Below, piece by piece: positions 15,613 to 24,674 of a DNA stretch of 64,000 nt (its first letter is position 1; each line of letters begins with the position of its first letter). The notes under the pieces were generated by a model. That model had not been told where the DNA came from. It saw nothing but the letters and a program-made list of their open reading frames with translations, and made no database searches. Origin of the DNA: VFJQ01 sp044226525 (GTDB lineage: Bacteria > Verrucomicrobiota > Verrucomicrobiia > Chthoniobacterales > Chthoniobacteraceae); the NCBI GenBank assembly GCA_044226525.1, contig JBGAGV010000010.1, forward strand, positions 62,001 to 126,000, in the 5' to 3' direction. Position numbers and translations under genes: made by a program.

Positions 15613-17244
15613 ATGGCTGCAAAGCAACTCCAATTCGACGAGACGGCGCGTCAGGCTCTCCTGCGCGGCGTTGAAAAGCTCGCGAAGGCCGTCAAGGCGA
15701 CCCTCGGGCCGTCCGGCCGCAACGTCATCCTCGACAAAAAATTCGGTTCCCCGACCATCACCAAGGACGGTGTCACGGTCGCCAAGGAAATCGAACTCGA
15801 GGACCCTTATGAAAACATGGGCGCCCAGCTCGTCCGCGAAGTCGCCAGCAAGACCAGCGACATCGCCGGCGACGGCACCACCACGGCGACGGTCCTCGCC
15901 GAGGCCATCTACAAGGAAGGCCTCCGCAATGTGACCGCCGGCGCGAATCCGACCTCGCTCCAGCGTGGCATCCAGAAGGCCGCTGAAGCCCTCGCCGAAG
16001 AACTCGGCAAGATCAGCAAGAAGGTGAAGGACCGCAGCGAAATCGCTCAGGTCGCCACCGTTTCGGCTAACTGGGACACCGCCATCGGCAACATCATCGC
16101 CGACGCGATGGACAAGGTGGGCAAGGACGGCACCATCACCGTGGAAGAAGCCAAGTCGATCGAAACCACCCTCGACGTCGTCGAAGGCATGCAGTTCGAC
16201 AAGGGCTACATCTCGCCCTACTTCGTGACCAACGCCGAGTCGATGGAAGCGAACCTCGACAATCCTTACCTGCTCATCTTCGAGAAGAAGATCAGCAGCC
16301 TCAAGGACCTGCTCCCCGTCCTCGAGAAGGTGGCCAAGACCGGCAAGCCCCTCCTCATCATCGCGGAAGACGTCGAAGGCGAAGCCCTCGCGACCCTCGT
16401 GGTCAACAAGCTCCGCGGCACGATCAACGTGGCGGCCGTCAAGGCCCCCGGCTTCGGCGATCGCCGCAAGGCCATGCTCGAAGACATCGCCATCCTCACC
16501 GGTGGCCGCTGCATCACCGAAGACCTCGGCCTCAAGCTCGAAAACATCGGGCTCGAAGACCTCGGCAAGGCGAAGCGCGTGACCATCGACAAGGAAAACA
16601 CCACCATCGTCGAAGGTGCTGGCAAGCAGGCCGACATCCAGGGCCGCGTGAACCAGATCCGCCGCCAGATCGAAGAAACCACCAGCGACTACGATCGTGA
16701 GAAGCTCCAGGAGCGCCTCGCGAAGCTCGCCGGCGGCGTGGCCGTCATCAATGTCGGCGCCGCCACCGAAACCGAGATGAAGGAAAAGAAAGCCCGCGTC
16801 GAGGATGCCCTCCATGCCACCCGCGCTGCGGTGGAAGAAGGCATCGTCCCCGGCGGTGGCGTCGCCCTCATCCGCGCCCAGAAGGCGCTCGACAAGCTCG
16901 AGCTCGCTGGCGACGAAAAGGTCGGTGCTGAAATCGTCCGCCGCGCCATCGAAGCGCCGCTCCGCCAGCTCGCCGACAACGCGGGCCTGGAAGGCGCGCT
17001 CGTCGTGAGCGAAGCCAAGCGCCGCAAGGGCAACGAAGGCCTCAACATCGCCACCAACGAGTGGGTCGATCTCGTGAAGGCCGGTGTCGTTGACCCGACG
17101 AAGGTGACCCGCAGCGCGCTGCAGAACGCCGCGTCGATCTCCGGTCTGCTCCTCACCACTGAGGCGCTGATCACCGAGATCCCCGAGAAGAAAGCTCCCG
17201 CAGCCGGTGGTGACCACCACGGCCACGGCGGCGGCGACTTCTAA
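15613..17244 (+). CDS. groEL: Chaperonin GroEL (Hsp60)
   Basis: This is a complete 543-residue chaperonin. Family landmarks include the KATLGPSGRNVILDK region, the ATP-binding AGDGTTTATVLAEA near residue 87, NPTSLQRGIQKA, and the signature AAVEEGIVPGGG near 404. The C-terminal tail is His/Gly-rich (HHGHGGGDF) instead of the common GGM repeats, a tail seen in several phyla with GroEL paralogs. With GroES it forms the cytoplasmic folding chamber. The leader contains two copies of CTAACTAAC-like sequence and no Shine-Dalgarno. A strong terminator lies 37 bp after the stop. Confidence 0.98.
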   Translation: MAAKQLQFDETARQALLRGVEKLAKAVKATLGPSGRNVILDKKFGSPTITKDGVTVAKEIELEDPYENMGAQLVREVASKTSDIAGDGTTTATVLAEAIYKEGLRNVTAGANPTSLQRGIQKAAEALAEELGKISKKVKDRSEIAQVATVSANWDTAIGNIIADAMDKVGKDGTITVEEAKSIETTLDVVEGMQFDKGYISPYFVTNAESMEANLDNPYLLIFEKKISSLKDLLPVLEKVAKTGKPLLIIAEDVEGEALATLVVNKLRGTINVAAVKAPGFGDRRKAMLEDIAILTGGRCITEDLGLKLENIGLEDLGKAKRVTIDKENTTIVEGAGKQADIQGRVNQIRRQIEETTSDYDREKLQERLAKLAGGVAVINVGAATETEMKEKKARVEDALHATRAAVEEGIVPGGGVALIRAQKALDKLELAGDEKVGAEIVRRAIEAPLRQLADNAGLEGALVVSEAKRRKGNEGLNIATNEWVDLVKAGVVDPTKVTRSALQNAASISGLLLTTEALITEIPEKKAPAAGGDHHGHGGGDF

Positions 17245-17280
17245 GCGAGTCCCGCTAGCTTAACGCTAGTCCGATCGATC

Positions 17281-17326
17281 AAACGAACCGCCGGGTTGCG
17301 CCAGCAGCCCGGCGGTTTCGTTTTGT
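17281..17326 (+). terminator. Rho-independent terminator after groEL
   Basis: The stem AAACGAACCGCCGGG (17281-17295) pairs with CCCGGCGGTTTCGTTT (17308-17323) with a single bulged base. The loop is 12 bases and the stem ends in TTTCGTTTTG. It closes the dnaK-groES-groEL region. Because the flanks are A-rich and T-rich, it could also act on the opposite strand, downstream of the convergent vWA gene. Confidence 0.85.
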
Positions 17327-17399
17327 TGGGGCGCACTCTCCCATGCGGTTCTTTTCGAGCGGAGCGAAGGCGGGAAGGCGGGAAGGCGGGCGAAGCGAA

Positions 17400-18458
17400 C
17401 TACGGCTTCAGATTCGACACCCGGCCTCCACCTCCCGCGCGCAAGATCGCCCGTTTGATCCCCTTCTCGATCTCGGGCTTCATGCCCACGCCAATGAACT
17501 GAATCTTCGCCGGCTGCGGCAGTGTTTTCTGCAAGCGATCCAAGGTCTGCTCGATCTCCTCCGGTGTGATCTGCGTCTCCGGACCGAAGCCGGTGCCGCG
17601 CTGACAGTCGCCATCCGAAATGATGAAGATCACGTCGGGCTGGAGCTTGAACGCCGATTCCAGCGCGACCAGAACACCCGGGCTGCCGGTGACCGTGTTC
17701 GGGACGCCGCGGGGCAGCATGCCCTCGGTGGCGAACCATTGCGTGAGCCATTCCTTCGCCGCAGCCCGGTTTGGATCGGTGGCAGGCAGCATCTCCACGC
17801 GGAAAAAGGCGTAGCTGCGCGAGAACTCACACATCGCAAACCGCGTATTCACGCCGAGCCCATCGAGCATTTTTGCGGTCTCATCGCGAATGCGGGTCAT
17901 CGGCATGCCCGCGCGCGTCGCGGCGCCCGCGACGGTTTTCGAGACGTCATACATCAGCATGACCCGCTTGGCCTGCACGTGGACACCGAGGAAACTGAAG
18001 CCCGTGCCAGAGCCCCCCATGCCACCCGCGCCATTCCCGGTGCCACTGCCTAGCCCACCCGCACCGGCGAGGCTCGTCACCTGGCTGGAAACAATCGCGC
18101 TCGGGTCGAGCGGCATCATTTGATCGAGCGGAATCTTCGGCAGATCGGGCAGCGCAAAAGCGGTCGGGCGCGTGCTCTGGAGCTTGTCGTTGAAGCTCGG
18201 CTTCGGCGCGAGGCCGTCGAACGCGGCCATGTTCATTTTATGCTCACGCTCCTGCGCGGGCAGGTTCACGACCTTCTTCGCCACGAAGACCGCCGGCGGC
18301 GGACGGAAATAGCGCGCCACAATGATGGCTCCCGCGACCAGACCCGCAGCGGCGTGGATGCCAAGACTGACAAGGATGATCGTGACGATGAGCCGGCGCC
18401 GCTTTTTCTTGCGGAGCAATTCCTCGGCGATGGCGGGATCTTCGACGATCTCGGTCAT
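17400..18458 (-). CDS. Membrane-anchored vWA-like protein in TonB position
   Basis: The start at 18458 was chosen because its ATG overlaps the ExbD stop (ATGA) and follows the operon pattern. The 352-residue product has a basic N-terminus (RKKKRRR), one membrane segment at about 23-49 (LIVTIILVSLGIHAAAGLV...), a Pro-rich and then Gly-rich stretch to about residue 155, and a C-terminal domain starting KRVMLMYDVSKT. Asp171-x-Ser173-x-Thr175 matches a vWA MIDAS motif with Thr in the third position; IFIISDGD comes later. The anchor, linker and domain order resemble TonB, but the C-terminal domain is vWA-like instead of TonB. It is probably driven by the ExbB/ExbD proteins encoded upstream. Confidence 0.7.
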   Translation of the reverse strand: MTEIVEDPAIAEELLRKKKRRRLIVTIILVSLGIHAAAGLVAGAIIVARYFRPPPAVFVAKKVVNLPAQEREHKMNMAAFDGLAPKPSFNDKLQSTRPTAFALPDLPKIPLDQMMPLDPSAIVSSQVTSLAGAGGLGSGTGNGAGGMGGSGTGFSFLGVHVQAKRVMLMYDVSKTVAGAATRAGMPMTRIRDETAKMLDGLGVNTRFAMCEFSRSYAFFRVEMLPATDPNRAAAKEWLTQWFATEGMLPRGVPNTVTGSPGVLVALESAFKLQPDVIFIISDGDCQRGTGFGPETQITPEEIEQTLDRLQKTLPQPAKIQFIGVGMKPEIEKGIKRAILRAGGGGRVSNLKP

Positions 18459-18895
18459 TGGGCCTCCTCCGCTTCGGTGGCAAAGGTCACGCCCTTGATC
18501 CCCGCCTGCGCACATACACTGAGCACATCCACGATGCGCTGATGCGGCGCTGTGTCGGCGGCGTCGATGGTGAGCAGCGGCTGGGTTCTATTCGCCTCGG
18601 CCGTTTCCTTGAACCGCTTCAAAGTGCCAAGCAGCGTGGGCAACTCGGCGCTCGTGGGCGTATCGAGCGGCTGCTCGTTCAACACCACCTGTCCGTTGGC
18701 GAGGATTCCGACGCGCTGTTCGTCGGGAATTTCCACCGCCTGTTCCTGTGCCACCGTGCCCGGCAGGCTCATGCTCATGTCGGATTCCGGCTTCACCGGC
18801 TTCGACGTGAGGATGTAGAAAAAGAGCAGCAGGAAGCACACGTCGATCATCGGCGCGATCTGCAGTTCGATCTGAGGATGATCGATGCGCCTCAT
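18455..18895 (-). CDS. ExbD/TolR family protein (second copy)
   Basis: The 146-residue product begins with a short cytoplasmic segment, then the single membrane helix with the conserved aspartate (APMIDVCFLLLFFYIL, Asp18), which carries the proton in this family. The periplasmic part has the usual mixed alpha/beta fold and ends IKGVTFATEA. It would act with ExbB as a proton-motive-force transducer. It overlaps both neighbours by 4 bp (ATGA), so translation is coupled to the first ExbD and to the vWA protein. Confidence 0.88.
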   Translation of the reverse strand: MRRIDHPQIELQIAPMIDVCFLLLFFYILTSKPVKPESDMSMSLPGTVAQEQAVEIPDEQRVGILANGQVVLNEQPLDTPTSAELPTLLGTLKRFKETAEANRTQPLLTIDAADTAPHQRIVDVLSVCAQAGIKGVTFATEAEEAQ

Positions 18896-19314
18896 TTCTG
18901 CCGGACTCCGAAGATGACCTCGATGGCGCCCGCATCGCCCGCGAGTTGCATCACCTCTTTGATCTGTTTCGCTGGGGTGGTGGCGTCGGCGCGGACGTAG
19001 AGTTTCAGCGGCGGGTAATCCTTGAATCGCTGCTGCAAATGCGCGGCGAGCTGCTTTTTGTCCACGAGTTGATCACCGGTGAAAAGCCGGCCCTGCTCGT
19101 CGATATTGATGACGTCGCGATCGCCAACGTTATCCGGCTGCTTCACCGCGGAGGCCTGCGGCACCGTGATGTTCATCATCTTCGCGTTCTTGGTGAGCTT
19201 GCCCGAGAGCATGAAGAAGAAGAGCAGCAGGAGCGTCACGTCGATCATCGGCGCAATCTGCAGGCCGATTTCTTCGTGATGCACGCGACGCATGCGGCGG
19301 CGAGGTTCTGCCAT
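18892..19314 (-). CDS. ExbD/TolR family protein (first copy)
   Basis: The protein has 140 residues with a basic N-terminus, then APMIDVTLLLLFFFML with the conserved Asp25 in the membrane helix. The periplasmic part includes the family's LKLYVRADATTPAKQIKEVMQLA segment. It is 9 bp downstream of the ExbB gene. Two different ExbD copies in one operon are common in this group and probably form a mixed dimer inside one ExbB pentamer; that detail is inferred from the family. Confidence 0.9.
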   Translation of the reverse strand: MAEPRRRMRRVHHEEIGLQIAPMIDVTLLLLFFFMLSGKLTKNAKMMNITVPQASAVKQPDNVGDRDVINIDEQGRLFTGDQLVDKKQLAAHLQQRFKDYPPLKLYVRADATTPAKQIKEVMQLAGDAGAIEVIFGVRQK

Positions 19315-19323
19315 ACGGAAGGA

Positions 19324-20118
19324 TTAAGCCTGATCTGGGACGGGCGAATGCGGTGCTTCCTCGGCCGTCTGCGGAGCGTGGCCGCCTCCCGGTGTTCCAG
19401 CGACTTCGCCGGTAAAAAGGTCGAGCATGTGCGCGAGCGCCTTGTGCACGTCGGCCATGTTCGAGGACACCATGCCGCGGAAGAAGAAGTAGAGGAACAT
19501 CGACGGAATCGCGAGGAGCAACCCGCCGCCCGTGGCGATGAGCGCTTCACCGATGCCCTTCGCCAGATCGGTCGCTTCCGCCTTGCCCGCGGTGAGCGCG
19601 CTGAAGCTCGTGATCATGCCCGAGACGGTGCCGAGCAGACCGATCATCGGCGCGAGCACGGCGAGGGTGTTGAGGTAATTGACGATGACCATCATCTTGG
19701 TCTCGGAGCGGAAGCAATCGTCGGCCACGGAGTTTTCCATCGCGGTCTTATTATACATGTCGCGCTCGAAGTTCGCCTTGGTGAGCGCCGAGGAGAGCGC
19801 GTGCGTGAGCGGCCCCGGATTCGACTGGCAAAACTGATAGGCCGTGCCCAGATCGCGCCGCGCCATCAGATCGTTCAAATGGGAGACGTTCGCTTCCGGC
19901 AGCATCTTGCCCTTGCGATACGTGAGCGCGCAATAGACCGCGATGGCCAGCGTGCCGACCGAACACAGGGCGATGAGGTGCATGATCGGCCCGCCTTCGC
20001 GGTAGAGGTCGAGCAGGCTCTTGTTGCTCTCGACGGCAGCAGCGCTGGCGTCGAAGGGCGCGGCCAGCAGCAAGGCGGCGGTCAGCAGACCAAGGGTGAG
20101 GACGTTACTTTTTCTCAT
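19324..20118 (-). CDS. MotA/TolQ/ExbB proton channel protein
   Basis: Start ATG 20118 gives 264 residues with an N-terminal signal-like helix (VLTLGLLTAALLLAAPFDASA). Three membrane segments follow, as in ExbB/TolQ: IMHLIALCSVGTLAIAVYCAL, then the pair around NYLNTLAVLAPMIGLLGTVSGM and GGGLLLAIPSMFLYFFF. The GLLGTVSGMI and ALIATGGGLLLAIP motifs are the family core that lines the proton path. The start lies inside the end of the upstream gene (14-bp overlap). The longer reading frame upstream of this ATG is not needed. Confidence 0.92.
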   Translation of the reverse strand: MRKSNVLTLGLLTAALLLAAPFDASAAAVESNKSLLDLYREGGPIMHLIALCSVGTLAIAVYCALTYRKGKMLPEANVSHLNDLMARRDLGTAYQFCQSNPGPLTHALSSALTKANFERDMYNKTAMENSVADDCFRSETKMMVIVNYLNTLAVLAPMIGLLGTVSGMITSFSALTAGKAEATDLAKGIGEALIATGGGLLLAIPSMFLYFFFRGMVSSNMADVHKALAHMLDLFTGEVAGTPGGGHAPQTAEEAPHSPVPDQA

Positions 20119-21094
20119 TGGGTTTGGTGGATGGACTGGGCCCCGCCGCGCGGCGGGCTTCGGCTTCAAAATCTTCCGCCTTCGCTTCGGCGGGCAGGCT
20201 GGCAATCCAGTCGGCGGCGGACTTGGCGTAAGGCGTGCCCGTGTAGAGTGCTACCACATCGCGCGCCGTTTCGAGCGCAAGTTGCGACTCACCGACGAAA
20301 CGATAGAGATCGACCAGCCGCCACAACCCGCGCGCGACCGCCTCTCCGCGCGCCGCGTAGGCCAGATACGGATCGAGGTAATAATCGACTGCTTCGTGAT
20401 AGAGCCGGTTGCGCTCGGGCCGCACACGATCGTCCTCCTGCCAGCGGGGATTTTCCTCCACCAGCTTGCGCAGCGATTCATCGGCGGCGCGGGCGAGGAT
20501 GTATTTCGCCTCGATGATCACCACGGGGTCCTGCGCCGACTTCACGAGCTCCGTGGCCTCGGCCACCGCCTCTTTTCCCTGGCCGGAAGCGATCATCACG
20601 CGCAAGCGTCCCTGCTTCGCCATCATCCGATCTTCTTCGCTCCAGGAATCGCGCTCGAGTCGCGTGAACAAATCACGCGCCGTGGCCAGGTTCGCCTTGT
20701 CGCCGGAGTCGATGAGCAGCGCACCGTAGCGAATTCCGATGCGCGCGGAAGGCGACTTCGGAATGGCGAGAAACGGCTCCCACTTCGTCCAATAAGGTGC
20801 GACCTGCGCAACCTGGGCCGGCGTGGCCTGGGTCAGGAACGCATCGCGCGCTTCGTCCGGTCCGAAATCGACCTGGGCCACGCTGGCACGAGGCACCTTG
20901 ATCACCGCCGGCGGCTGACCCGCGACAACCGCCATTTCAAACGTGAAACCCTGTGCATCCACCGCCGCGATGCGGCCGGTCCGGCGCTCACCGGTGTTCA
21001 GGACCACGGTATCTTGCGGAGTTGTGGCGGTCTGGGCGTAGGCCGAGATCACCCCGAGGAGAGCGACAAGACTGAAGGAGATACGCTTCCGCAT
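20105..21094 (-). CDS. Exported protein of ExbB operon, helical repeats
   Basis: The ATG at 21094 shares one base with the preceding stop (TGATG); a GTG directly before it is possible. The 329-residue product has a signal peptide (SFSLVALLGVISAYAQ). A short beta-rich region follows (VVLNTGERRTGRIAAVDAQGFTFEM), then alpha-helical pairs resembling TPR (for example ATARDLFTRLERDSWSEEDR and SQLALETARDVVALY). I do not recognise a named family. Its constant position between the TPR protein and ExbB suggests that it is a periplasmic partner of the energy-transduction complex. Confidence 0.75.
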   Translation of the reverse strand: MRKRISFSLVALLGVISAYAQTATTPQDTVVLNTGERRTGRIAAVDAQGFTFEMAVVAGQPPAVIKVPRASVAQVDFGPDEARDAFLTQATPAQVAQVAPYWTKWEPFLAIPKSPSARIGIRYGALLIDSGDKANLATARDLFTRLERDSWSEEDRMMAKQGRLRVMIASGQGKEAVAEATELVKSAQDPVVIIEAKYILARAADESLRKLVEENPRWQEDDRVRPERNRLYHEAVDYYLDPYLAYAARGEAVARGLWRLVDLYRFVGESQLALETARDVVALYTGTPYAKSAADWIASLPAEAKAEDFEAEARRAAGPSPSTKPNEKK

Positions 21095-23928
21095 CACAGT
21101 TTCCCCTCCGTCTTGCTCCCACCCAGTTTCTCCAGCTTCTGCTCCGCCTGCGCATGCTCGGGCGTTGCCTTCAGCGTTTCGTTGTCGATCAACTCCGCAT
21201 AGGTCTTCCGCGCCGCGTCGAGATCCTGCAGCTTTTCAAACGCTTCCCCGCTCCGCAGATACGCTTTCGCCACCCACTCCGGCCAGCGCCCATACATCAC
21301 ATAAATGCGCTGATAATACGGCACCGCGAGCCCGGGTTTGTCCTGCCGCATCTGCATTTCACCGATGCGATAGAGCGCCTCGGATTTCTGCCGGCCCGGC
21401 GTGAATTTGTTCGCGAGCAAATCCTCGAGCGCCTTCTGCGCATCGCCATAAGCGCCGCGCTCCTCGAGCAGATGCGCGCGGGAAAGCTGCACGGTGCTCA
21501 GCAGCATCGACCCGGCGGTTTCCTTTTGGAATCGGTCGAAATATTCCAGCGCGGCTTTCTCGTTCCCTCGGGCCATTTCCATGGCGCCCAGCGCGGCTAG
21601 CGCGCGATCTTTTTGCGGCGCGCGCGGATTCCATTTCAGCAAATCGCGCCACATCTGCTCGGCTTCCTTTTCCTGCTTCGCCGCGGTGAAGGCATCGGCG
21701 ATGTCGGCGAGGATGAGCGGATTCGTGCTCTGCACATCGGCTCGCTTGGCGGCATCCAGCAGAAGTTCGCGCGCCTTCTCCGGCTCGCGCCGCTGAATCT
21801 GCCCGGCCTGGGCCCACAGCGCGCGCAACGCGAGCGTTTTCTTCCCGCGCTTATCGGCGTCTTCACGCAAGTCGCGCAATTCGGCGAGGAACTGCCGCTG
21901 CTCCTCCTCGCCTTTGTAGAGCTTCGCGAGCGCGGCAAAGAGATCATCGACGCTGCGGATGGCCGGCTCGTCGCCGTGCTGTTTGATCGTGTCCCAATAG
22001 AGCTTGCGGGCTTCCTCCGGTTTTCCGTCGTGCTTGTGCACCCAGCCGACCCAGTAGATGGCCTCGCCGATGCGACCGCTGCGCGGGTAATCGCGCACGA
22101 ACTGCTCCATGTGCGCACGCATATCGTCGAACTTCTCGAGTAGCTTCAGCGCTTTGCCGATCTTGAACCAGCCCTCCTCAAAGAAACGCACATCCGCCGG
22201 CGGAATGCGTTTGAACGTGGCGATGCCGTCTTCCATTTCGCCCTGCGCCATGAGGGCATCCCCGAGCAGCACGAGCGCTTCGCTGGTTGATTCACCCTGC
22301 GGGCTCTCGCGCAAATACTGCCGCATCTCCGGGATGCTCGTCTTGTAATCACGCAGGGAATGAGCCGCGTAGGCCTTCCGAAACACAGCGAGTCCGCGGT
22401 TTTCGCCGTGCGGATATTTCGCCATGTATTCGTCCATCACCGCGCGGCACTTCTCGAATTGCTTATCGAGCGAGTAAGCCATCCCGCGCCAGTAGGCCGC
22501 CGGCTCGGCCATCTCGTGCATGGGAAATTCCTTCGGGAATCGCTCGAACAGCGGAATCGCTGCGGCGGGCTGATCGGCGAGCAAATTCGTAAAGCCCTGC
22601 ATGAAGACGGCCCGCGGGGCAAAATCGCTCGTCGAGTATTCCTTCACGACTTTCTCGAACGTGGCGATCGACTCCGCATACTGCGCGTCCTTCTGCTGGG
22701 CGACGCCCTTGAGATAGAGGACCAGCGGCACGCTCTTCGACTTCGGAAACTTCGAAACAAAGGCATCCGCGGCCTCGCCGACCTTGGGCCAGCGCTCGAT
22801 CTGGCTCCAGCACTGCACGAGCGACACGCTGGCCTGCTCGACGATCGTATCCGGCGGCAGTTCGCGCAGCATGCTTTCGAGAATGAGCGCGGTCTCGCGG
22901 TAGCGCTGCATCGTCTGAAAGGCCGTCGCAAGGCGCAGGCGTAAGGCGGAATCGAAATTCGGAATCTTACGGAAGGCCTCCAGTTCACGCCGCACCTGGC
23001 CAGCGAGCTGATTGACGAGATGCTTCTGTGCGACGTCGGCACGCGGATCCGCATTCAGAGCAGTCAGGCGAGCCTCCAGATCCGACAGTCGCTTTTCCTG
23101 ATGGGCAACGAGCCGCGCCGAATTCCACACCCGCGAAAGGCACGCAATCGCCTGGCGGCACTCACCTCGGTCCAGCAAACGCGAGCCGAGTTCCAGCGTC
23201 AGTGTTTGGAACGTGGCCAACTGCATCATCTCATCCAGCCGTGGAAATTCAGCAGTCACCACCCCGAGCGCACGTGTGAGGTCGTCCGATTCCACCAGCG
23301 CGTGCAGCTCGATGACACTCGCCCGCCCGCGCATGATCGGTGAGAGCCCCGGTTTGATCTTCGCGAGGTAATCCGCCGCCTCCTTCAGCTTGTTTTCCAG
23401 CACGAAACTGATGCCGATGAGGAGCTGCGCCTCGGGCACATTCCGGCTGGCAGGAAATTGCGCGATGTAGGCGGGCTGCCGCCACGAGTCCTTCGGAAAA
23501 ATGCCGATGAACTTCTCCAGCGTCTCCCGGCATGCCGCCCACTGCTCCTCCTGCACCAGACAGATGCCTCGCCAGAAATACAGCTCCTGCGCATCCTGCT
23601 GCGCAATGGGCGGCTGCGATACGAGCGCCTCGTCGATGGCTGTGATCGCTTCCGGATATTTTTTGAGCTGCAGCATGCAGCGCGCAAGGGGATAGCGCAC
23701 CCGCGACACGACCTGCGCGGCCTCGGGCCGCTGACCGAAGTCCTTGATGAACTTCATGAAGCCTGCCGCCGCCACCTCCCAATGCCCCGCGGCATATTCG
23801 GCATTCGCCCGTTGCAACAGCTCTTCGGCCGTCAGTTCGCCAGCTTCCGCGGGAGCCTGTGCGCTTGCACGGATGACAGGCATCAGCGCAACGGCGGCAG
23901 ATATGGTTAAGGCCCTAAAACCGTTCAT
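21094..23928 (-). CDS. Large exported TPR protein, first gene of ExbBD operon
   Basis: Start ATG 23928 is chosen because it opens a signal peptide (MNGFRALTISAAVALMPVI); the longer frame to 24129 is basic and unlike protein. The 944-residue product is almost entirely tetratricopeptide-like helical pairs. Examples are AEYAAGHWEVAAAGFMKFIKDFG near the N-terminus, PEAITAIDEAL, YAESIATFEKVVKEYS, GMAYSLDKQFEKCRAVMDEY and AALEYFDRFQKE. Such proteins precede ExbB/ExbD operons in this group and probably organise an envelope complex in the periplasm. It is the promoter-proximal gene; the 158 bp upstream are shared with a divergent gene. Confidence 0.85.
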   Translation of the reverse strand: MNGFRALTISAAVALMPVIRASAQAPAEAGELTAEELLQRANAEYAAGHWEVAAAGFMKFIKDFGQRPEAAQVVSRVRYPLARCMLQLKKYPEAITAIDEALVSQPPIAQQDAQELYFWRGICLVQEEQWAACRETLEKFIGIFPKDSWRQPAYIAQFPASRNVPEAQLLIGISFVLENKLKEAADYLAKIKPGLSPIMRGRASVIELHALVESDDLTRALGVVTAEFPRLDEMMQLATFQTLTLELGSRLLDRGECRQAIACLSRVWNSARLVAHQEKRLSDLEARLTALNADPRADVAQKHLVNQLAGQVRRELEAFRKIPNFDSALRLRLATAFQTMQRYRETALILESMLRELPPDTIVEQASVSLVQCWSQIERWPKVGEAADAFVSKFPKSKSVPLVLYLKGVAQQKDAQYAESIATFEKVVKEYSTSDFAPRAVFMQGFTNLLADQPAAAIPLFERFPKEFPMHEMAEPAAYWRGMAYSLDKQFEKCRAVMDEYMAKYPHGENRGLAVFRKAYAAHSLRDYKTSIPEMRQYLRESPQGESTSEALVLLGDALMAQGEMEDGIATFKRIPPADVRFFEEGWFKIGKALKLLEKFDDMRAHMEQFVRDYPRSGRIGEAIYWVGWVHKHDGKPEEARKLYWDTIKQHGDEPAIRSVDDLFAALAKLYKGEEEQRQFLAELRDLREDADKRGKKTLALRALWAQAGQIQRREPEKARELLLDAAKRADVQSTNPLILADIADAFTAAKQEKEAEQMWRDLLKWNPRAPQKDRALAALGAMEMARGNEKAALEYFDRFQKETAGSMLLSTVQLSRAHLLEERGAYGDAQKALEDLLANKFTPGRQKSEALYRIGEMQMRQDKPGLAVPYYQRIYVMYGRWPEWVAKAYLRSGEAFEKLQDLDAARKTYAELIDNETLKATPEHAQAEQKLEKLGGSKTEGKL

Positions 23929-24086
23929 ACTGGCGAAATCGCCGCGCCCTTTTAGCAGACTGTGCCGGAAGCGGTATGTGAAATTTTCGCGAATTCCTTT
24001 CGCGACGTAAACCTCATGGCGTTCTTCGATCGCGCTTTCGCCGTTTCGCCTTGGCACAGATCTCGCCGTAATCGACCTTGGCGGCC
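23929..24086. promoter_or_regulatory. Divergent intergenic region (TPR operon / zinc-ribbon gene)
   Basis: The 158 bp must hold promoters for two oppositely directed units. I see no convincing palindrome or -35/-10 pair. Confidence 0.35.
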
Positions 24087-24674
24087 ATGAAGGTTGTCGC
24101 TCTCTCCTGCCCTCAATGCGGCGGGACACAGGAAGTCCCGGCGCAGGATGAATTCCTCGTCTGCACGTATTGCCAGGTCCGCCTCAAAGTGACCCGCGAC
24201 GACAAAGGCTGGCTGATGAAGCTGCTCGACGAAACGCAGCGCGAAAACCGAAAGCTTGAAGCCGAAAATGACGTGCTGCGCCTGGAAAAGGCGATTCAAG
24301 ATCTCAATCGGAAATGGGAGGCGCTGCGCGAAACCATGCTGATCGGGACCAAGCAGGGCACGCGCGAACCCATCGAAGCCTGGGGCTGGGTTCAGGTGAT
24401 CGCTGCGGTTGGAGTTCCTCTGATCTTCTGGGTCAGTGACGTGTTCGGCTCCAGGGATACGCAGTATTGCGTCATCGCCACGATGGTCGGCGGCTTCTTC
24501 GTATTGAGCGGCTGGTCTGAAATTTCGAACGGCCGGGAGTTCGATCGCTGCGAAGACCGTTACGAACGCCGCAAGGCAGAACTCCACCATGCCTTGGCAA
24601 AAGCCCGAACCACACTCCTCGATTTGTCCAAGCTCGCATCCGTGATGGCCACGCCGGAAGCGCCTATTCGCTAA
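24087..24674 (+). CDS. Zinc-ribbon, coiled-coil membrane protein
   Basis: ATG 24087 was preferred to TTG 24078. The 195-residue product starts with a zinc ribbon, Cys8-x-x-Cys11 and Cys26-x-x-Cys29 (LSCPQCGG and VCTYCQ). A charged coiled coil follows (about 45-85, with ENRKLEAENDVLRLEKAI), then two membrane segments (VIAAVGVPLIFWVSDVF and VIATMVGGFFVLSGW). The cytoplasmic C-terminal helix is again charged. Zinc-ribbon plus transmembrane proteins of this size occur widely with unknown roles. Its last 11 bp overlap the end of the convergent helical-repeat gene. Confidence 0.75.
   Translation: MKVVALSCPQCGGTQEVPAQDEFLVCTYCQVRLKVTRDDKGWLMKLLDETQRENRKLEAENDVLRLEKAIQDLNRKWEALRETMLIGTKQGTREPIEAWGWVQVIAAVGVPLIFWVSDVFGSRDTQYCVIATMVGGFFVLSGWSEISNGREFDRCEDRYERRKAELHHALAKARTTLLDLSKLASVMATPEAPIR

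Noticed and set aside
15604..17226. A 540-codon open frame antisense to groEL
   Set aside because: Shadow of a highly conserved gene; no start context and no recognisable domain.
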